Positions 34,256 through 42,467 of a stretch of DNA of 64,000 nucleotides are shown here, piece after piece (the first letter of the stretch is position 1; every line of letters begins with the position of its first letter). A model generated the notes under the pieces. That model was not told the DNA's origin, searched no databases, and worked only from the letters and a program-made list of their open reading frames with translations. Source of the DNA: Microbacterium kyungheense. GTDB lineage: Bacteria > Actinomycetota > Actinomycetes > Actinomycetales > Microbacteriaceae. The DNA lies in assembly GCF_006783905.1 (NCBI RefSeq), contig NZ_VFPE01000004.1, positions 216,013 to 280,012 on the forward strand, in the 5' to 3' direction. The position numbers were made by a program, and so were the translations under genes.

Positions 34256-35625
34256 CGTGCAGCTCCCTTCGTCGTGGCTTGTGCATCGTCGGCGATCCTC
34301 GGAGCGCCGACCGTCGTGGGCGGCGCCGCGCGCCCGCCGAGCGTGCCCGCGGCCGACGGGGCCTCGACGACCGCCAGTGTCTGCGTGATCTCGCTCGCGG
34401 GAACACTGGCCGGCACCTCGATGACGGGGTTCTCACGTGTGATCGCCGGCACGTCGCCGAGCGCCGCGAGCAGCGTGACACGCGGGATGGTGCCGACCAG
34501 ACGGCCGGCGTCGTCGATCACGGCCACCGGCACGGGGCTCTCGACCGCGCGCTCGACCACATCGGTGAGCGGGTCGTCGACGTGGACGGCAGGCCTGCCG
34601 CTGCGCACGAGCGAGCGCAGGTCGGTGTTGCCGGCCTTGACGGCGCGGATGACGGCGCGGTCCGAGACGGTTCCGACGAACCGCCGGTTCTCGATCACCG
34701 ACACCGAGCCGACCTGCAGGTCGCGCATCACGCGCAGCGCGCCGCGCACCCCTGCGCTCACGGGCGTGGTCGCCGCGGGCGGCGCCATGACCGAGCCCGC
34801 CGTCAGCACGCGGGCGCGGTCGACGTCCTGCACGAACTGCGCGACGTAGTCGTTGGCCGGGTCGGTCAGGATCTCTTCGGGCGTGCCCGTCTGCACGATG
34901 CGCCCGTCGCGCATCACCGCGATGCGATCGCCGAGGAACATCGCCTCGTTCAGGTCGTGGGTGATGAACACGATGGTGCGGCCCAGCTCGCGCTGCAGCT
35001 CGATGAGCTGCTCCTGCATTTCGCGGCGGATGAGCGGATCCAGCGCCGAGAAGGCCTCGTCCATCAGCAGGATGTCGGTGCCTGCCGTCAGCGCCCTGGC
35101 CAGGCCGACCCGCTGGCGCATGCCGCCCGACAGCTCATCGGGCATCGCGTCGGCGCGGTCGCCCAGTCCGACCTTGTCGAGGATCTCTCGCGCGCGCTCC
35201 CGGCGCTCGTCGCGTCCGACACCCTGGATCTCGAGCGCGTACGCCGCGTTGTCGAGCACCGAGAGGTGCGGCAGCAGTGCGAAGTGCTGGAACACCATCG
35301 AGATCGAACGACGCCGGATGCCGCGCAGGGCCTTGGGCGAGGCATCCACCACGCTCTTCCCCTGCACGCGCACGTCGCCCGCGGTGGGCGGGAGCAGGCC
35401 GTTGAGCATGCGCAGCACCGTCGATTTGCCGGAGCCGGACAGGCCCATGATGACGAAGATCTCGCCGGGCTGGACGGTGAAGCTCGCGTCGATGACGGCG
35501 GCGGAGCCGGCGTCGGCGACGTCGGCGCGCGTCGCGCCGGTGCGGAGCCGCTTGACGGCGTCCTTGGGATTGCGTCCGAAGACCTTGAACAGGTTCTTCG
35601 CCTCGATGGCAGGCGGAAGCGTCAC
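34252..35625 (-). CDS. Glycine betaine/choline ABC transporter ATPase with CBS domains (ProV/OpuAA)
   Basis: About 457 residues. Walker A GLSGSGKST, Q-loop VFQHFALLPHLSVLDN, signature ELSGGMRQRVGLARAL, Walker B DILLMDEAFSALDP and H-loop ITHDLNEAM are all present. Two CBS domains follow (SVIENRRFVGTVSDRAVIR; VAVIDDAGRLVGTIPRVTLL), which in OpuA-type importers sense ionic strength and gate transport. Start chosen at the GTG at 35625 behind GAGGTG; the frame open to 35688 lacks an SD. First gene of the betaine uptake operon. Confidence 0.95.
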   Translation of the reverse strand: MTLPPAIEAKNLFKVFGRNPKDAVKRLRTGATRADVADAGSAAVIDASFTVQPGEIFVIMGLSGSGKSTVLRMLNGLLPPTAGDVRVQGKSVVDASPKALRGIRRRSISMVFQHFALLPHLSVLDNAAYALEIQGVGRDERRERAREILDKVGLGDRADAMPDELSGGMRQRVGLARALTAGTDILLMDEAFSALDPLIRREMQEQLIELQRELGRTIVFITHDLNEAMFLGDRIAVMRDGRIVQTGTPEEILTDPANDYVAQFVQDVDRARVLTAGSVMAPPAATTPVSAGVRGALRVMRDLQVGSVSVIENRRFVGTVSDRAVIRAVKAGNTDLRSLVRSGRPAVHVDDPLTDVVERAVESPVPVAVIDDAGRLVGTIPRVTLLAALGDVPAITRENPVIEVPASVPASEITQTLAVVEAPSAAGTLGGRAAPPTTVGAPRIADDAQATTKGAAR

Positions 35626-35926
35626 TGTGCACCTCGGCAGCTCCGGTGCAGGAGCTGCATCGGTCGCGCCCGGGTGGCGGCCGCTCACGCTGCGGATGTC
35701 GGATCCGCGCCGCGGCCGCCGACCATACGCTCACCGGTCTGACGCTCGGGTGAACGTCACCAGAGACCGCGGACTGGTCGGTGTGGGCCCGTGAAGGACC
35801 TCAACCACCGTTTCATGCGGCCGCATGGGTCGCAAATTCGACACCGATCGGCCGTTTCGCTACTCCGCGCACGCGCGATACCACGACCCCGCGCAGGTGG
35901 CGCGGAGGCCCCGGACGCCCTGGGGC
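35626..35926. promoter_or_regulatory. Upstream region of the betaine operon
   Basis: A 301-base gap between proV-like and phzF-like genes, both on the minus strand. It contains a perfect 14-base palindrome, CATGCGGCCGCATG (35814-35827), and AT-rich bases around TCGCAAATTCGACACC, a plausible operator region for osmotic control. No reading frame of conserved type was recognised, and I see no clear -10/-35 pair. Confidence 0.35.
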
Positions 35927-36772
35927 TCAGAGGGCCGCTTCGCCCGAGACGACGGTCCGCGCGTTGCCCCCGACCCAGAGCGTGCCCTCGGGGTCGACCG
36001 AGATGTGGATGCGCCCCTGACGCCCCATCGCGGTGCCCTGCGCGGCGACGAACGGCGCGGCGGCGCGACCGGAGTCGATCAGCCATCCGGCCGCCGCGGC
36101 GTTCAGGCTGCCCGTCACCGGGTCCTCGCGGAGCGGTTCGCCGCCTTCGGTGAAGAACGCGCGGAGCTCGAAGGCGGCCTCGGCGCCGGACGGGTGCGGG
36201 CCGATGACACCGATGTCCCACCGTCCGGGGTGGTCGGTCGCGTCGGGATGCAGAGCGAGCACCGACGCGGCGGAGTCCAGCAGCAGCCCCACCCACCCGG
36301 GGCCGTTGTCGAGCCATGCGGTGTCGACGACCTGCTCACGCGGGACGCCGAGGATGTCCACAAGCTCGTCGACGAGCGCCGGGTCGACGTCGCCGGAGCG
36401 GAGCAGCGCGGGGGCGGCGAACGCGAGCCGGCCCTCTTCCTGGCGCACGCGCACGAGGCCGGCCGCGCACTCCTGGACGACCACCCCTGGCGATACGGGT
36501 GTGCCACCGGCGTCGAGCCAGGCGTGGGCGGTGCCGAGCGTCGGGTGCCCCGCGAACGGGAGCTCGGTGCGCAGGCTGAAGATCCGCACCCGGTAGTCCG
36601 CCTCCGGCGTCGTGGGCGGGAGCACGAACGTGCACTCCGAGAGGTTCGTCCACACCGAGAAGGCGACCAGCTCCTCTTCGCTCAGGCCTTCGGCGTCGAG
36701 GACGACCGCGACCGGATTGCCCGTGCACGCCGCGGCTCCGAAGACGTCGACCTGTCTGAATCTGCGTGGCAT
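35927..36772 (-). CDS. PhzF family isomerase/epimerase
   Basis: Protein of 281 residues with PhzF hallmarks: FGAAACTGNPVAVVLDAEGL at the N-terminus, NLSECTFVLPP with the catalytic Glu, RTELPFAGHPTLGTAHAWL, and EDPVTGSLNAAAAGWL near the end. The two-lobed diaminopimelate-epimerase fold is expected. Outside phenazine clusters these enzymes have unknown substrates; none of the phz genes is nearby. Confidence 0.93.
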   Translation of the reverse strand: MPRRFRQVDVFGAAACTGNPVAVVLDAEGLSEEELVAFSVWTNLSECTFVLPPTTPEADYRVRIFSLRTELPFAGHPTLGTAHAWLDAGGTPVSPGVVVQECAAGLVRVRQEEGRLAFAAPALLRSGDVDPALVDELVDILGVPREQVVDTAWLDNGPGWVGLLLDSAASVLALHPDATDHPGRWDIGVIGPHPSGAEAAFELRAFFTEGGEPLREDPVTGSLNAAAAGWLIDSGRAAAPFVAAQGTAMGRQGRIHISVDPEGTLWVGGNARTVVSGEAAL

Positions 36773-36820
36773 GTCATCCCTTCCGACGTCTTCCAGCCTG
36801 CCTCAGGGTTCAGCGGGGTG

Positions 36821-36877
36821 TTGACATCGACGCGATCCTCGTTGCATGGTTAGTTGGTCAAGTAAGTAACCAACCAA
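36821..36877 (+). promoter_or_regulatory. Promoter and operator of the YtrA-type operon
   Basis: TTGACA (36821-36826) is a consensus -35; a weak -10 (CATGGT) lies 18 bases on. Directly downstream, TTAGTTGGT (36850-36858) and ACCAACCAA (36869-36877) form an inverted repeat with one mismatch and a ten-base spacer, ending 12 bases before the GTG. The position fits repression by the GntR protein it precedes. Confidence 0.65.
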
Positions 36878-36889
36878 GCGGAGTGGGAT

Positions 36890-37279
36890 GTGATCGAAGA
36901 AGGCCGGGCGCTGTTCCTCCAGATCGCCGAGAACGTGGAGGACGCGATCATCGAGGGCAGCCTCGCCGAAGAGGCGCAGGCGCCGTCCACCAACGAGCTC
37001 GCCGCCTTCTACCGGATCAACCCTGCCACTGCCGCGAAGGGAGTGGCCATGCTCGCCGACAAGGGCGTGCTCCACAAGCGCCGCGGCATCGGCATGTTCG
37101 TCGCCGCGGGGGCGCGCGAGCTGCTGCTCGCCGAACGGCGGAACGCCTTCGCCGACCGCTTCGTCGAGCCGCTGCTCGTCGAGGCCCGCAAGCTCGGGCT
37201 CGGGCCCGAAGACCTGGAACAGCTCATCCGCGACCGCGCCTCGGCGTCGGCCGCCATCACGGAAGGGAAGGCACGATGA
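36890..37279 (+). CDS. GntR family regulator, YtrA subfamily
   Basis: Protein of 129 residues: a GntR winged helix (LFLQIAENVEDAIIEGSLAE; APSTNELAAFYRINPATAAK; KGVLHKRRGIGMFVAAGARE) plus a short helical dimerisation tail instead of a large effector domain, the mark of YtrA-type regulators. These control ABC exporter genes, often induced by cell-envelope stress. The GTG start follows GGAG, and the stop overlaps the ABC gene start (ATGA). Confidence 0.92.
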   Translation: MIEEGRALFLQIAENVEDAIIEGSLAEEAQAPSTNELAAFYRINPATAAKGVAMLADKGVLHKRRGIGMFVAAGARELLLAERRNAFADRFVEPLLVEARKLGLGPEDLEQLIRDRASASAAITEGKAR

Positions 37280-38193
37280 CGACCGGGACGCACGTCATCG
37301 AGGTGAACAATCTCACCAAGCGCTACCGCGACATCGTCGCGGTAGACGACGTGAGCTTCACCATCGAGAAAGACACCATCTACGGCCTGCTCGGCCGCAA
37401 CGGCGCCGGCAAGACGACGGTCATGTCGATCCTGACGGCGCAGAACTTCGCGACGTCGGGGGACGTGCGCGTGTTCGGCATGCAGCCGTACGAGAACGCC
37501 AAGGTGCTCTCACGCATGTGCTTCGTGCGCGAGAGCCAGAAGTATCCCGACGACGCCCTGCCGAGGCACGCGTTCGCGACCGCGAAGCTCTTCTTCCCCC
37601 ACTGGGACGACGAACTCGCCGCGCAGCTCATCGAGGACTTCCAGTTGCCCATGAAGACGCGCATCAAGAAGATGTCGCGAGGTCAGCTGTCGGCCGTCGG
37701 CGTGATCATCGGCATCGCCTCGCGGGCCGAGATCACCTTCTTCGACGAGCCCTATCTCGGTCTCGACGCTGTCGCGCGGCAGATCTTCTACGACCGGCTG
37801 CTCGAGGACTACGTCACCCATCCGCGCACGATCATCCTGTCGAGCCACCTGATCGACGAGGTCTCGAACCTCATCGAGCGCGTGCTGGTCATCGACCGCG
37901 GGCGCATCCTGATCGACGAGGCCACCGACGCCATCCGCGACCGCGCCGCGAACATCGTCGGCGACGTCGCGGCGGTCGACGCCTTCGTCGCCGGCCGCGA
38001 GGTCATCCACCGCGAGTCCCTGGGCCGCGTCGCGTCAGTGACGGTGCTCGGGCACCTGACGGCGCCCGACCGCGCCGAGCTCGCCGCGGCGGGTCTGGAT
38101 GTCACCCCCGTCTCGCTGCAGCAGCTGATCGTCCGCACCACGCAGCGAGCCGCGGCCGAAGCCGCCACCGCCGAGGAAGGAGCACTGCGATGA
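37276..38193 (+). CDS. ABC transporter ATP-binding protein of the YtrA operon
   Basis: Protein of 305 residues. Walker A GRNGAGKTT at 40-48, Walker B AEITFFDEPYLGLDA, and H-loop SSHLIDEV. The signature is KKMSRGQLSAVGV, with Arg in place of the first Gly of LSGGQ, a feature of some YtrB-like ATPases. The C-terminal 80 residues (VAAVDAFVAGREVIHRESLG onward) are extra and may contact the regulator or membrane partner. Four-base overlaps on both sides show tight coupling. Confidence 0.92.
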   Translation: MTTGTHVIEVNNLTKRYRDIVAVDDVSFTIEKDTIYGLLGRNGAGKTTVMSILTAQNFATSGDVRVFGMQPYENAKVLSRMCFVRESQKYPDDALPRHAFATAKLFFPHWDDELAAQLIEDFQLPMKTRIKKMSRGQLSAVGVIIGIASRAEITFFDEPYLGLDAVARQIFYDRLLEDYVTHPRTIILSSHLIDEVSNLIERVLVIDRGRILIDEATDAIRDRAANIVGDVAAVDAFVAGREVIHRESLGRVASVTVLGHLTAPDRAELAAAGLDVTPVSLQQLIVRTTQRAAAEAATAEEGALR

Positions 38194-38885
38194 ACCGCAC
38201 CGTCAACGTCGTCCGCATGCAGCTGATCAACAAGCAGACCTTCGTCTGGGTTCCGCTGCTCGTGCTCGGCGCCTCATTCGCCATGTCGCTCGCGATCTAC
38301 GCGATCCTCAACTCGTCAGGGGTTCCCGGCCCGTTCTACGGCGGCGGCTCGCAGGCTCCGCTGTGGGTGCTGATGTTCGTCGGCATCTCGTCGCTGACCC
38401 TGACCTTCCCGTTCTCGCAAGCGATGAGCGTGACCCGCCGGGAGTTCTTCCTGGGCACGATGCTCGCCGCGGCGATGTGCGCGGTGCTGCTCGCCGCGGT
38501 GTTCGCGATCGGCGGGCTCATCGAGGATGCGACGAACGGCTGGGGCATCAACGGCTACTTCTTCGCGCTGGACTGGGTCGTCGAGGACGGGGCGCTCGGC
38601 GCGGCGTTCTTCTACTTCGTGATGGCGATGCTCATCTTCATGCTGGGGTTCTGGTCGGCCACGGTCTACAAGCGCTTCGGCGCCCTGCTGCTCACCCTGA
38701 TCTGGGTCGGGGTCGGCGTGATCCTCCTCATCGCGATCTGGGCGATCACCCGCTTCGAGGTGTGGGGCGACGTGATCACGGCGCTGGTGCAGCTCGGCGC
38801 GGTGGGGCTCGCCGCATGGGGTCTCGTCCTGACGGTCGTGCTCGGCGCGGTGTCGTATCTGACGCTGCGGCGCACCGTGCCCTGA
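38190..38885 (+). CDS. ABC exporter membrane subunit of the YtrA operon
   Basis: Protein of 231 residues with six membrane helices (FVWVPLLVLGASFAMSLAIY; PLWVLMFVGISSLTLTFPFS; TMLAAAMCAVLLAAVFAIGG and others). The cytoplasmic loop VTRREFFLG after the second helix matches permeases with YtrB-like ATPases. GAAGGAG precedes the ATG, which overlaps the ATPase stop. Substrate unknown; the closest functional class is envelope-stress or antibiotic-response exporters. Confidence 0.88.
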   Translation: MNRTVNVVRMQLINKQTFVWVPLLVLGASFAMSLAIYAILNSSGVPGPFYGGGSQAPLWVLMFVGISSLTLTFPFSQAMSVTRREFFLGTMLAAAMCAVLLAAVFAIGGLIEDATNGWGINGYFFALDWVVEDGALGAAFFYFVMAMLIFMLGFWSATVYKRFGALLLTLIWVGVGVILLIAIWAITRFEVWGDVITALVQLGAVGLAAWGLVLTVVLGAVSYLTLRRTVP

Positions 38886-38899
38886 TCCCGGGCAGAGAA

Positions 38900-38939
38900 G
38901 GATGCCGCCACCCGGCGCATGCGCGGGGTGGCGGCATCC
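38900..38939. terminator. Bidirectional terminator with 14-bp perfect stem
   Basis: GGATGCCGCCACCC (38900-38913) pairs perfectly with 38926-38939 around a 12-base loop, between the convergent ABC permease and chorismate mutase genes. The outer stem is again the GGATGC motif. Confidence 0.75.
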
Positions 38940-38959
38940 ACGTTCCAGGGGAACGACGC

Positions 38960-39253
38960 TCAGCGGGAGTCGGCGGCCTCGGTGTGGTGGCGGATGACCT
39001 CGGCCACCACGAAGTTGAACCACTTCTCGGCGAAGGCCGGGTCGAGGTCGGCCTGCTCGGCGAGGCTGCGCAGCCGGGCGACCTGCTGCTCCTCGCGCGC
39101 GGGGTCGGACGCCGGCATGCCGTGGTCGGCCTTGAGGTGACCCACCTGCTTGGTCGCCTTGAAGCGCTCGGCGAGCAGATACACCAGGGCGGCGTCGATG
39201 TTGTCGATGCTGCTGCGCAGCCGGGTGAGCGTCGCCGTGGGGTCTTCGGTCAT
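38960..39253 (-). CDS. Chorismate mutase, type II (AroQ-like)
   Basis: Protein of 97 residues, all helical: LTRLRSSIDNIDAALVYLLA with the catalytic Arg, ERFKATKQVGHLKADHG with the substrate-binding Lys, and EKWFNFVVAEVIRHHTEAAD. Converts chorismate to prephenate for Phe and Tyr synthesis. It is a stand-alone domain without prephenate dehydratase or signal peptide, so cytoplasmic. GGAGG precedes the ATG. Confidence 0.92.
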   Translation of the reverse strand: MTEDPTATLTRLRSSIDNIDAALVYLLAERFKATKQVGHLKADHGMPASDPAREEQQVARLRSLAEQADLDPAFAEKWFNFVVAEVIRHHTEAADSR

Positions 39254-39404
39254 GGGGGCCTCCTTCGCCCCTCGACCCTACCCGAGCGGGTGTGGCGGAC
39301 CGTCGCCGAGCGTCGCGGGCCGTCGCGCGGAGGGCGGGTGCGACGACGTCATGTCATCCGGGTGATGTTGCGGCCGTTCTCTCGTGCGCTGCGGAGCGCA
39401 CCCC

Positions 39405-39417
39405 TAGAGTGTGTCGC
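39405..39417 (+). promoter_or_regulatory. Putative leaderless promoter of the AI-2E-type gene
   Basis: TAGAGT (39405-39410), seven bases, then ATG at 39418; no Shine-Dalgarno. Confidence 0.4.
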
Positions 39418-40626
39418 ATGACCGATCCCTCGCCCGCGATCGGCGCCACCGGCGCTGAGGTTGCAGAGCCCCTATCCGTCGACGCCGCCGCCGGGACGGA
39501 CGCCGCCCACGCGGAGGGCACGGCGGTCCCCGACGGCGTCGCGGCCCGTTCCGGCGAAGCGCCGGCGTCGCGCACCTTCTGGGCCAACCTCAACCAGCCG
39601 TTCGGCGTCGGCCTGTTCGTCACCCTCGGCGGGCTCGTCGCGCTCGCGCTGGGCCTGGCGTTCTGGAATCTGTCGACCATCATCATCTACGTCGTGTTCG
39701 CGCTGTTCGCAGCCCTGGGTCTCGACCCCGTCGTCCGGTGGTTCGAGCGGCATCGCGTCACGCGGCCGTGGGGCATCGTCATCGTCTACACCGCGTTCGC
39801 GATCGTGCTGGCGGGCATCCTGCTGCTGGTGGTGCCCGCGCTGGTGACGCAGATCAGCCAATTCTTCAAGGATCTGCCGCAGACGATCGACGACTTCCAG
39901 AAGTCCGACTTCTACGGGTGGCTGCGCGACACGTTCGGTTCGCAGGTGGGGGCGATCACCGACCAGATCGAGAGCTTCCTCACCGACCCGAAGAACATCG
40001 CGGCGATCGGCGGCGGCGTGCTCAACTTCGCGATCAACGTCGGCACCACGATCTCGGGGCTCATCATCGTGCTGGTGCTCAGCCTGTACTTCCTCGCCGG
40101 CCTGCCGGCGATGAAGGTGGCCTTCATGCGCTTCGCGCCGGCCCGCAACCGTCCGAAGGCCACCGCCCTCACCGAGCAGATCACCGACTCGATCGGCAGC
40201 TACCTCATGGGCATGGTGGTCCTGGCGTTCTGCAACTCGGTCGTCGCGTTCTTCCTGCACCTGTTCCTGGGGCTGCCCTTCCCGGCGCTGATGGCCGTGC
40301 TGGCGTTCGCGATCACGCTCATCCCGCTCGTCGGCTCGGTGCTGTACTGGATCACGGCGACCGTCATCGCCCTGTTCACCGGCTGGCTCCCGGCCCTGAT
40401 CTTCGCGATCATCTACCTCGTCTACATGCAGATCGAGGCGTACGTGCTGACGCCCAAGGTGATGAACAAGGCGATCTCGGTACCGGGAGCGCTCGTCGTC
40501 ATCGGCGCGATGGTCGGCGGCACGCTGCTCGGCCTGCTCGGCGCGCTCGTCGCGATCCCCGTGACGGCGTCGATCCTGCTCATCATCAAGCAGGTCTTCA
40601 TCCCGAAGCAGGACGCCAAGATCTGA
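39418..40626 (+). CDS. AI-2E family transporter (TqsA/YdiK/PerM type)
   Basis: Protein of 402 residues. A hydrophilic, alanine-rich N-terminus of about 50 residues precedes eight helices in the AI-2E family order, with the amphipathic segment FFKDLPQTIDDFQKSDFYGW and the conserved NSVVAFFLHLFLGLPFPALM, IPLVGSVLYWITATVIALFT and YVLTPKVMNKAISVPGALVV. Members include quorum-signal and Na+(Li+)/H+ transporters, so the substrate cannot be named from sequence. Confidence 0.92.
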   Translation: MTDPSPAIGATGAEVAEPLSVDAAAGTDAAHAEGTAVPDGVAARSGEAPASRTFWANLNQPFGVGLFVTLGGLVALALGLAFWNLSTIIIYVVFALFAALGLDPVVRWFERHRVTRPWGIVIVYTAFAIVLAGILLLVVPALVTQISQFFKDLPQTIDDFQKSDFYGWLRDTFGSQVGAITDQIESFLTDPKNIAAIGGGVLNFAINVGTTISGLIIVLVLSLYFLAGLPAMKVAFMRFAPARNRPKATALTEQITDSIGSYLMGMVVLAFCNSVVAFFLHLFLGLPFPALMAVLAFAITLIPLVGSVLYWITATVIALFTGWLPALIFAIIYLVYMQIEAYVLTPKVMNKAISVPGALVVIGAMVGGTLLGLLGALVAIPVTASILLIIKQVFIPKQDAKI

Positions 40627-40660
40627 CGGCCGCGGCCTTGCCCGCGGGTCGCCGCGCGCC

Positions 40661-40672
40661 CATACTTTGCGC
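40661..40672 (+). promoter_or_regulatory. Putative leaderless promoter of the LuxR gene
   Basis: CATACT (40661-40666), six bases, then ATG at 40673; no Shine-Dalgarno. Confidence 0.4.
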
Positions 40673-42280
40673 ATGGCGATCCGGGGCGCCGCCGTCGTGG
40701 ACTGGACCGGACGGTTCGAGCAGCTCGCCGCTCACGAGGCCACGCTGGCCGGCGACGAGCTGGACGAGCTCGGCCAGGCGGCGTGGTTCGTCGGACGCGA
40801 CGACGTGTCGCAGCGCGCGTGGGAACGCGCACACCTGCGCTACCTCGACGACGGCGACCTCGCGGCGGCGGTCCGCTGCGTGTTCTGGCTCGGCTTCACG
40901 CTGAGCGAGCACGGCGACGGCGTGCGCGCCGGCGCATGGATGGGCCGGCTCATGGAGCTCTGCGCGCGACCCGCAGCGACGACGCAGGTCGACGGTGTGC
41001 GCGCCCTCTGCGCCGCGTTCGGAGCGTTCGCGCACGGCGAGGCTGCGGCATCCGTCCCGCTGTACCGCGAAGCGATCGACCGAGCGGATGTCGCGGAGGA
41101 CGCCGACACGGCGACGCTGGCGACGATGGGGCTCGGCAGGGCCCTGCTGGCCGACGGCCGCGTCACGGAGGCGTTCGAGACGTTCGACGGTGTGATGCTG
41201 CGGATCGCCGACGGCCGCGTCAGCGACCGCGCGGCGGGGCCGGCGTACTGCGCGGTCATCGCCAGTCTGCTCGCGCGCGGCGACATCGAACGTGCCCGCG
41301 TGTGGACCCGCGAGCTCGGCGACTGGTGCGACGCACAGCGCGGCCTCGAGCCGTTCCGCGGCGAGTGCACGCTCCACCGCGCGAGCGTCATGCAGCTCGG
41401 CGGCGAGTGGTCGGGCGCCGCCGCAGCGGCCGCGCAGGTGTGCGAGACCGAGAAGCGCACCGAGACGCTCGCCAACGCCTGGTACCGCGCGGCCGACCTG
41501 CACCGCATGGCGGGGCGTGCCGACGCGAGCCGCGACGCCCTGCGCCGGGCCGCCGCGCTCGGACGCGATGTGCAGCCCGCGCTGGCGCTGCTGCACCGGG
41601 ACTCCGGCGATCTCGCGGGCGCCTGGGCGGGACTGGCGACGGCGCGCGCGACGGCCGTCGACCCCGCCACGCGCGGCGAGGTGCTCGCCGCGGCGGTGCG
41701 CATCGCGCTCGACCGCGGGCACGTCGGCGAGGCGAAGGATGCCGCGGCCGAGCTGACCGCCTGCGCCGAGGCCTTCGACACGCTGTACCTGCGGGCCCTG
41801 TCGGCGCGCGCCGACGGCGAGGTGGCGGTGTCGGCCGGACGCCCGCTCGAGGCACTGCCGCAGCTGCGCGCCGCGTGGGCGGCATGGCGCCGGCTGGACG
41901 CGCCCTACGACGCCGCCCTCACCCGCGTGTCGATCGGCCAGGCGGTGCGGGCGCTGGGGGACGCCGAAGGCGCTGAGCTGGAGTTCGACGCCGCCCGCGG
42001 CGTGCTGGAGGGCCTCGGCGCCATCCCCGATCTCGCGCGCCTGGAGCGCGCGGCCACCGCAGAGGCGGCGGCATCCGATCCCGGGCTCAGCCGCCGTGAA
42101 CGCGAGGTGCTGGCCCTGGTGGCTCGCGGCTGGTCGAACCGGCGTATCGCCGAGCACCTGTTCCTCAGCGAGCGCACGGTCGCCCGTCATGTGGGCAGCA
42201 TCCTCGCGAAGCTGGCCGTGCCGAGCCGGTCCGCCGCCACCGCGTACGCGTTCGAGCACGGCCTCGCGCTGACCGCGTAG
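40673..42280 (+). CDS. LuxR family regulator with TPR-like helical repeats
   Basis: Protein of 535 residues. The first 440 are TPR-like helical pairs (ALGRALLADGRVTEAFETFD type units) with no ATPase motif, so this is a MalT-like regulator lacking the STAND domain. The C-terminal LuxR helix-turn-helix (about 465-530) has LSRREREVLALVARGWSNRR and ERTVARHVGSILAKLAVPSR. It lies just upstream of a flavoprotein gene and is its likely activator. Confidence 0.92.
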   Translation: MAIRGAAVVDWTGRFEQLAAHEATLAGDELDELGQAAWFVGRDDVSQRAWERAHLRYLDDGDLAAAVRCVFWLGFTLSEHGDGVRAGAWMGRLMELCARPAATTQVDGVRALCAAFGAFAHGEAAASVPLYREAIDRADVAEDADTATLATMGLGRALLADGRVTEAFETFDGVMLRIADGRVSDRAAGPAYCAVIASLLARGDIERARVWTRELGDWCDAQRGLEPFRGECTLHRASVMQLGGEWSGAAAAAAQVCETEKRTETLANAWYRAADLHRMAGRADASRDALRRAAALGRDVQPALALLHRDSGDLAGAWAGLATARATAVDPATRGEVLAAAVRIALDRGHVGEAKDAAAELTACAEAFDTLYLRALSARADGEVAVSAGRPLEALPQLRAAWAAWRRLDAPYDAALTRVSIGQAVRALGDAEGAELEFDAARGVLEGLGAIPDLARLERAATAEAAASDPGLSRREREVLALVARGWSNRRIAEHLFLSERTVARHVGSILAKLAVPSRSAATAYAFEHGLALTA

Positions 42281-42373
42281 CGGCACGGGCCGGCGGCATC
42301 CCGTTCCTCAACTGAGGACCAGGGCCAGGATGCGGACGGGATCGGCGCAGAACCTCCGCAGCTGGGCACCTGC

Positions 42374-42385
42374 CCTCGATCGAGG
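42374..42385. promoter_or_regulatory. Palindrome upstream of the flavoprotein gene
   Basis: CCTCGATCGAGG, a perfect 12-base palindrome 83 bases before the flavoprotein ATG and about 60 before a possible -10 (TACCGT, 42446-42451). Candidate LuxR binding site. Confidence 0.35.
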
Positions 42386-42467
42386 CGCCGTCCACGCCCG
42401 CGAATTGGTCATTTCTGCCGATGCCGCGGCCCGCGCCGCCCGCCTACCGTGAGCGCAGGAGGACGAC

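Noticed and set aside
35626..35688. Upstream start of the betaine ATPase gene at 35688
   Set aside because: No ribosome site; the GTG at 35625 has GAGGTG at suitable spacing and fits the family N-terminus.
39472..40674. Minus-strand frame opposite the AI-2E-type gene
   Set aside because: Asp/Arg/His-rich shadow of a membrane protein; no family features.
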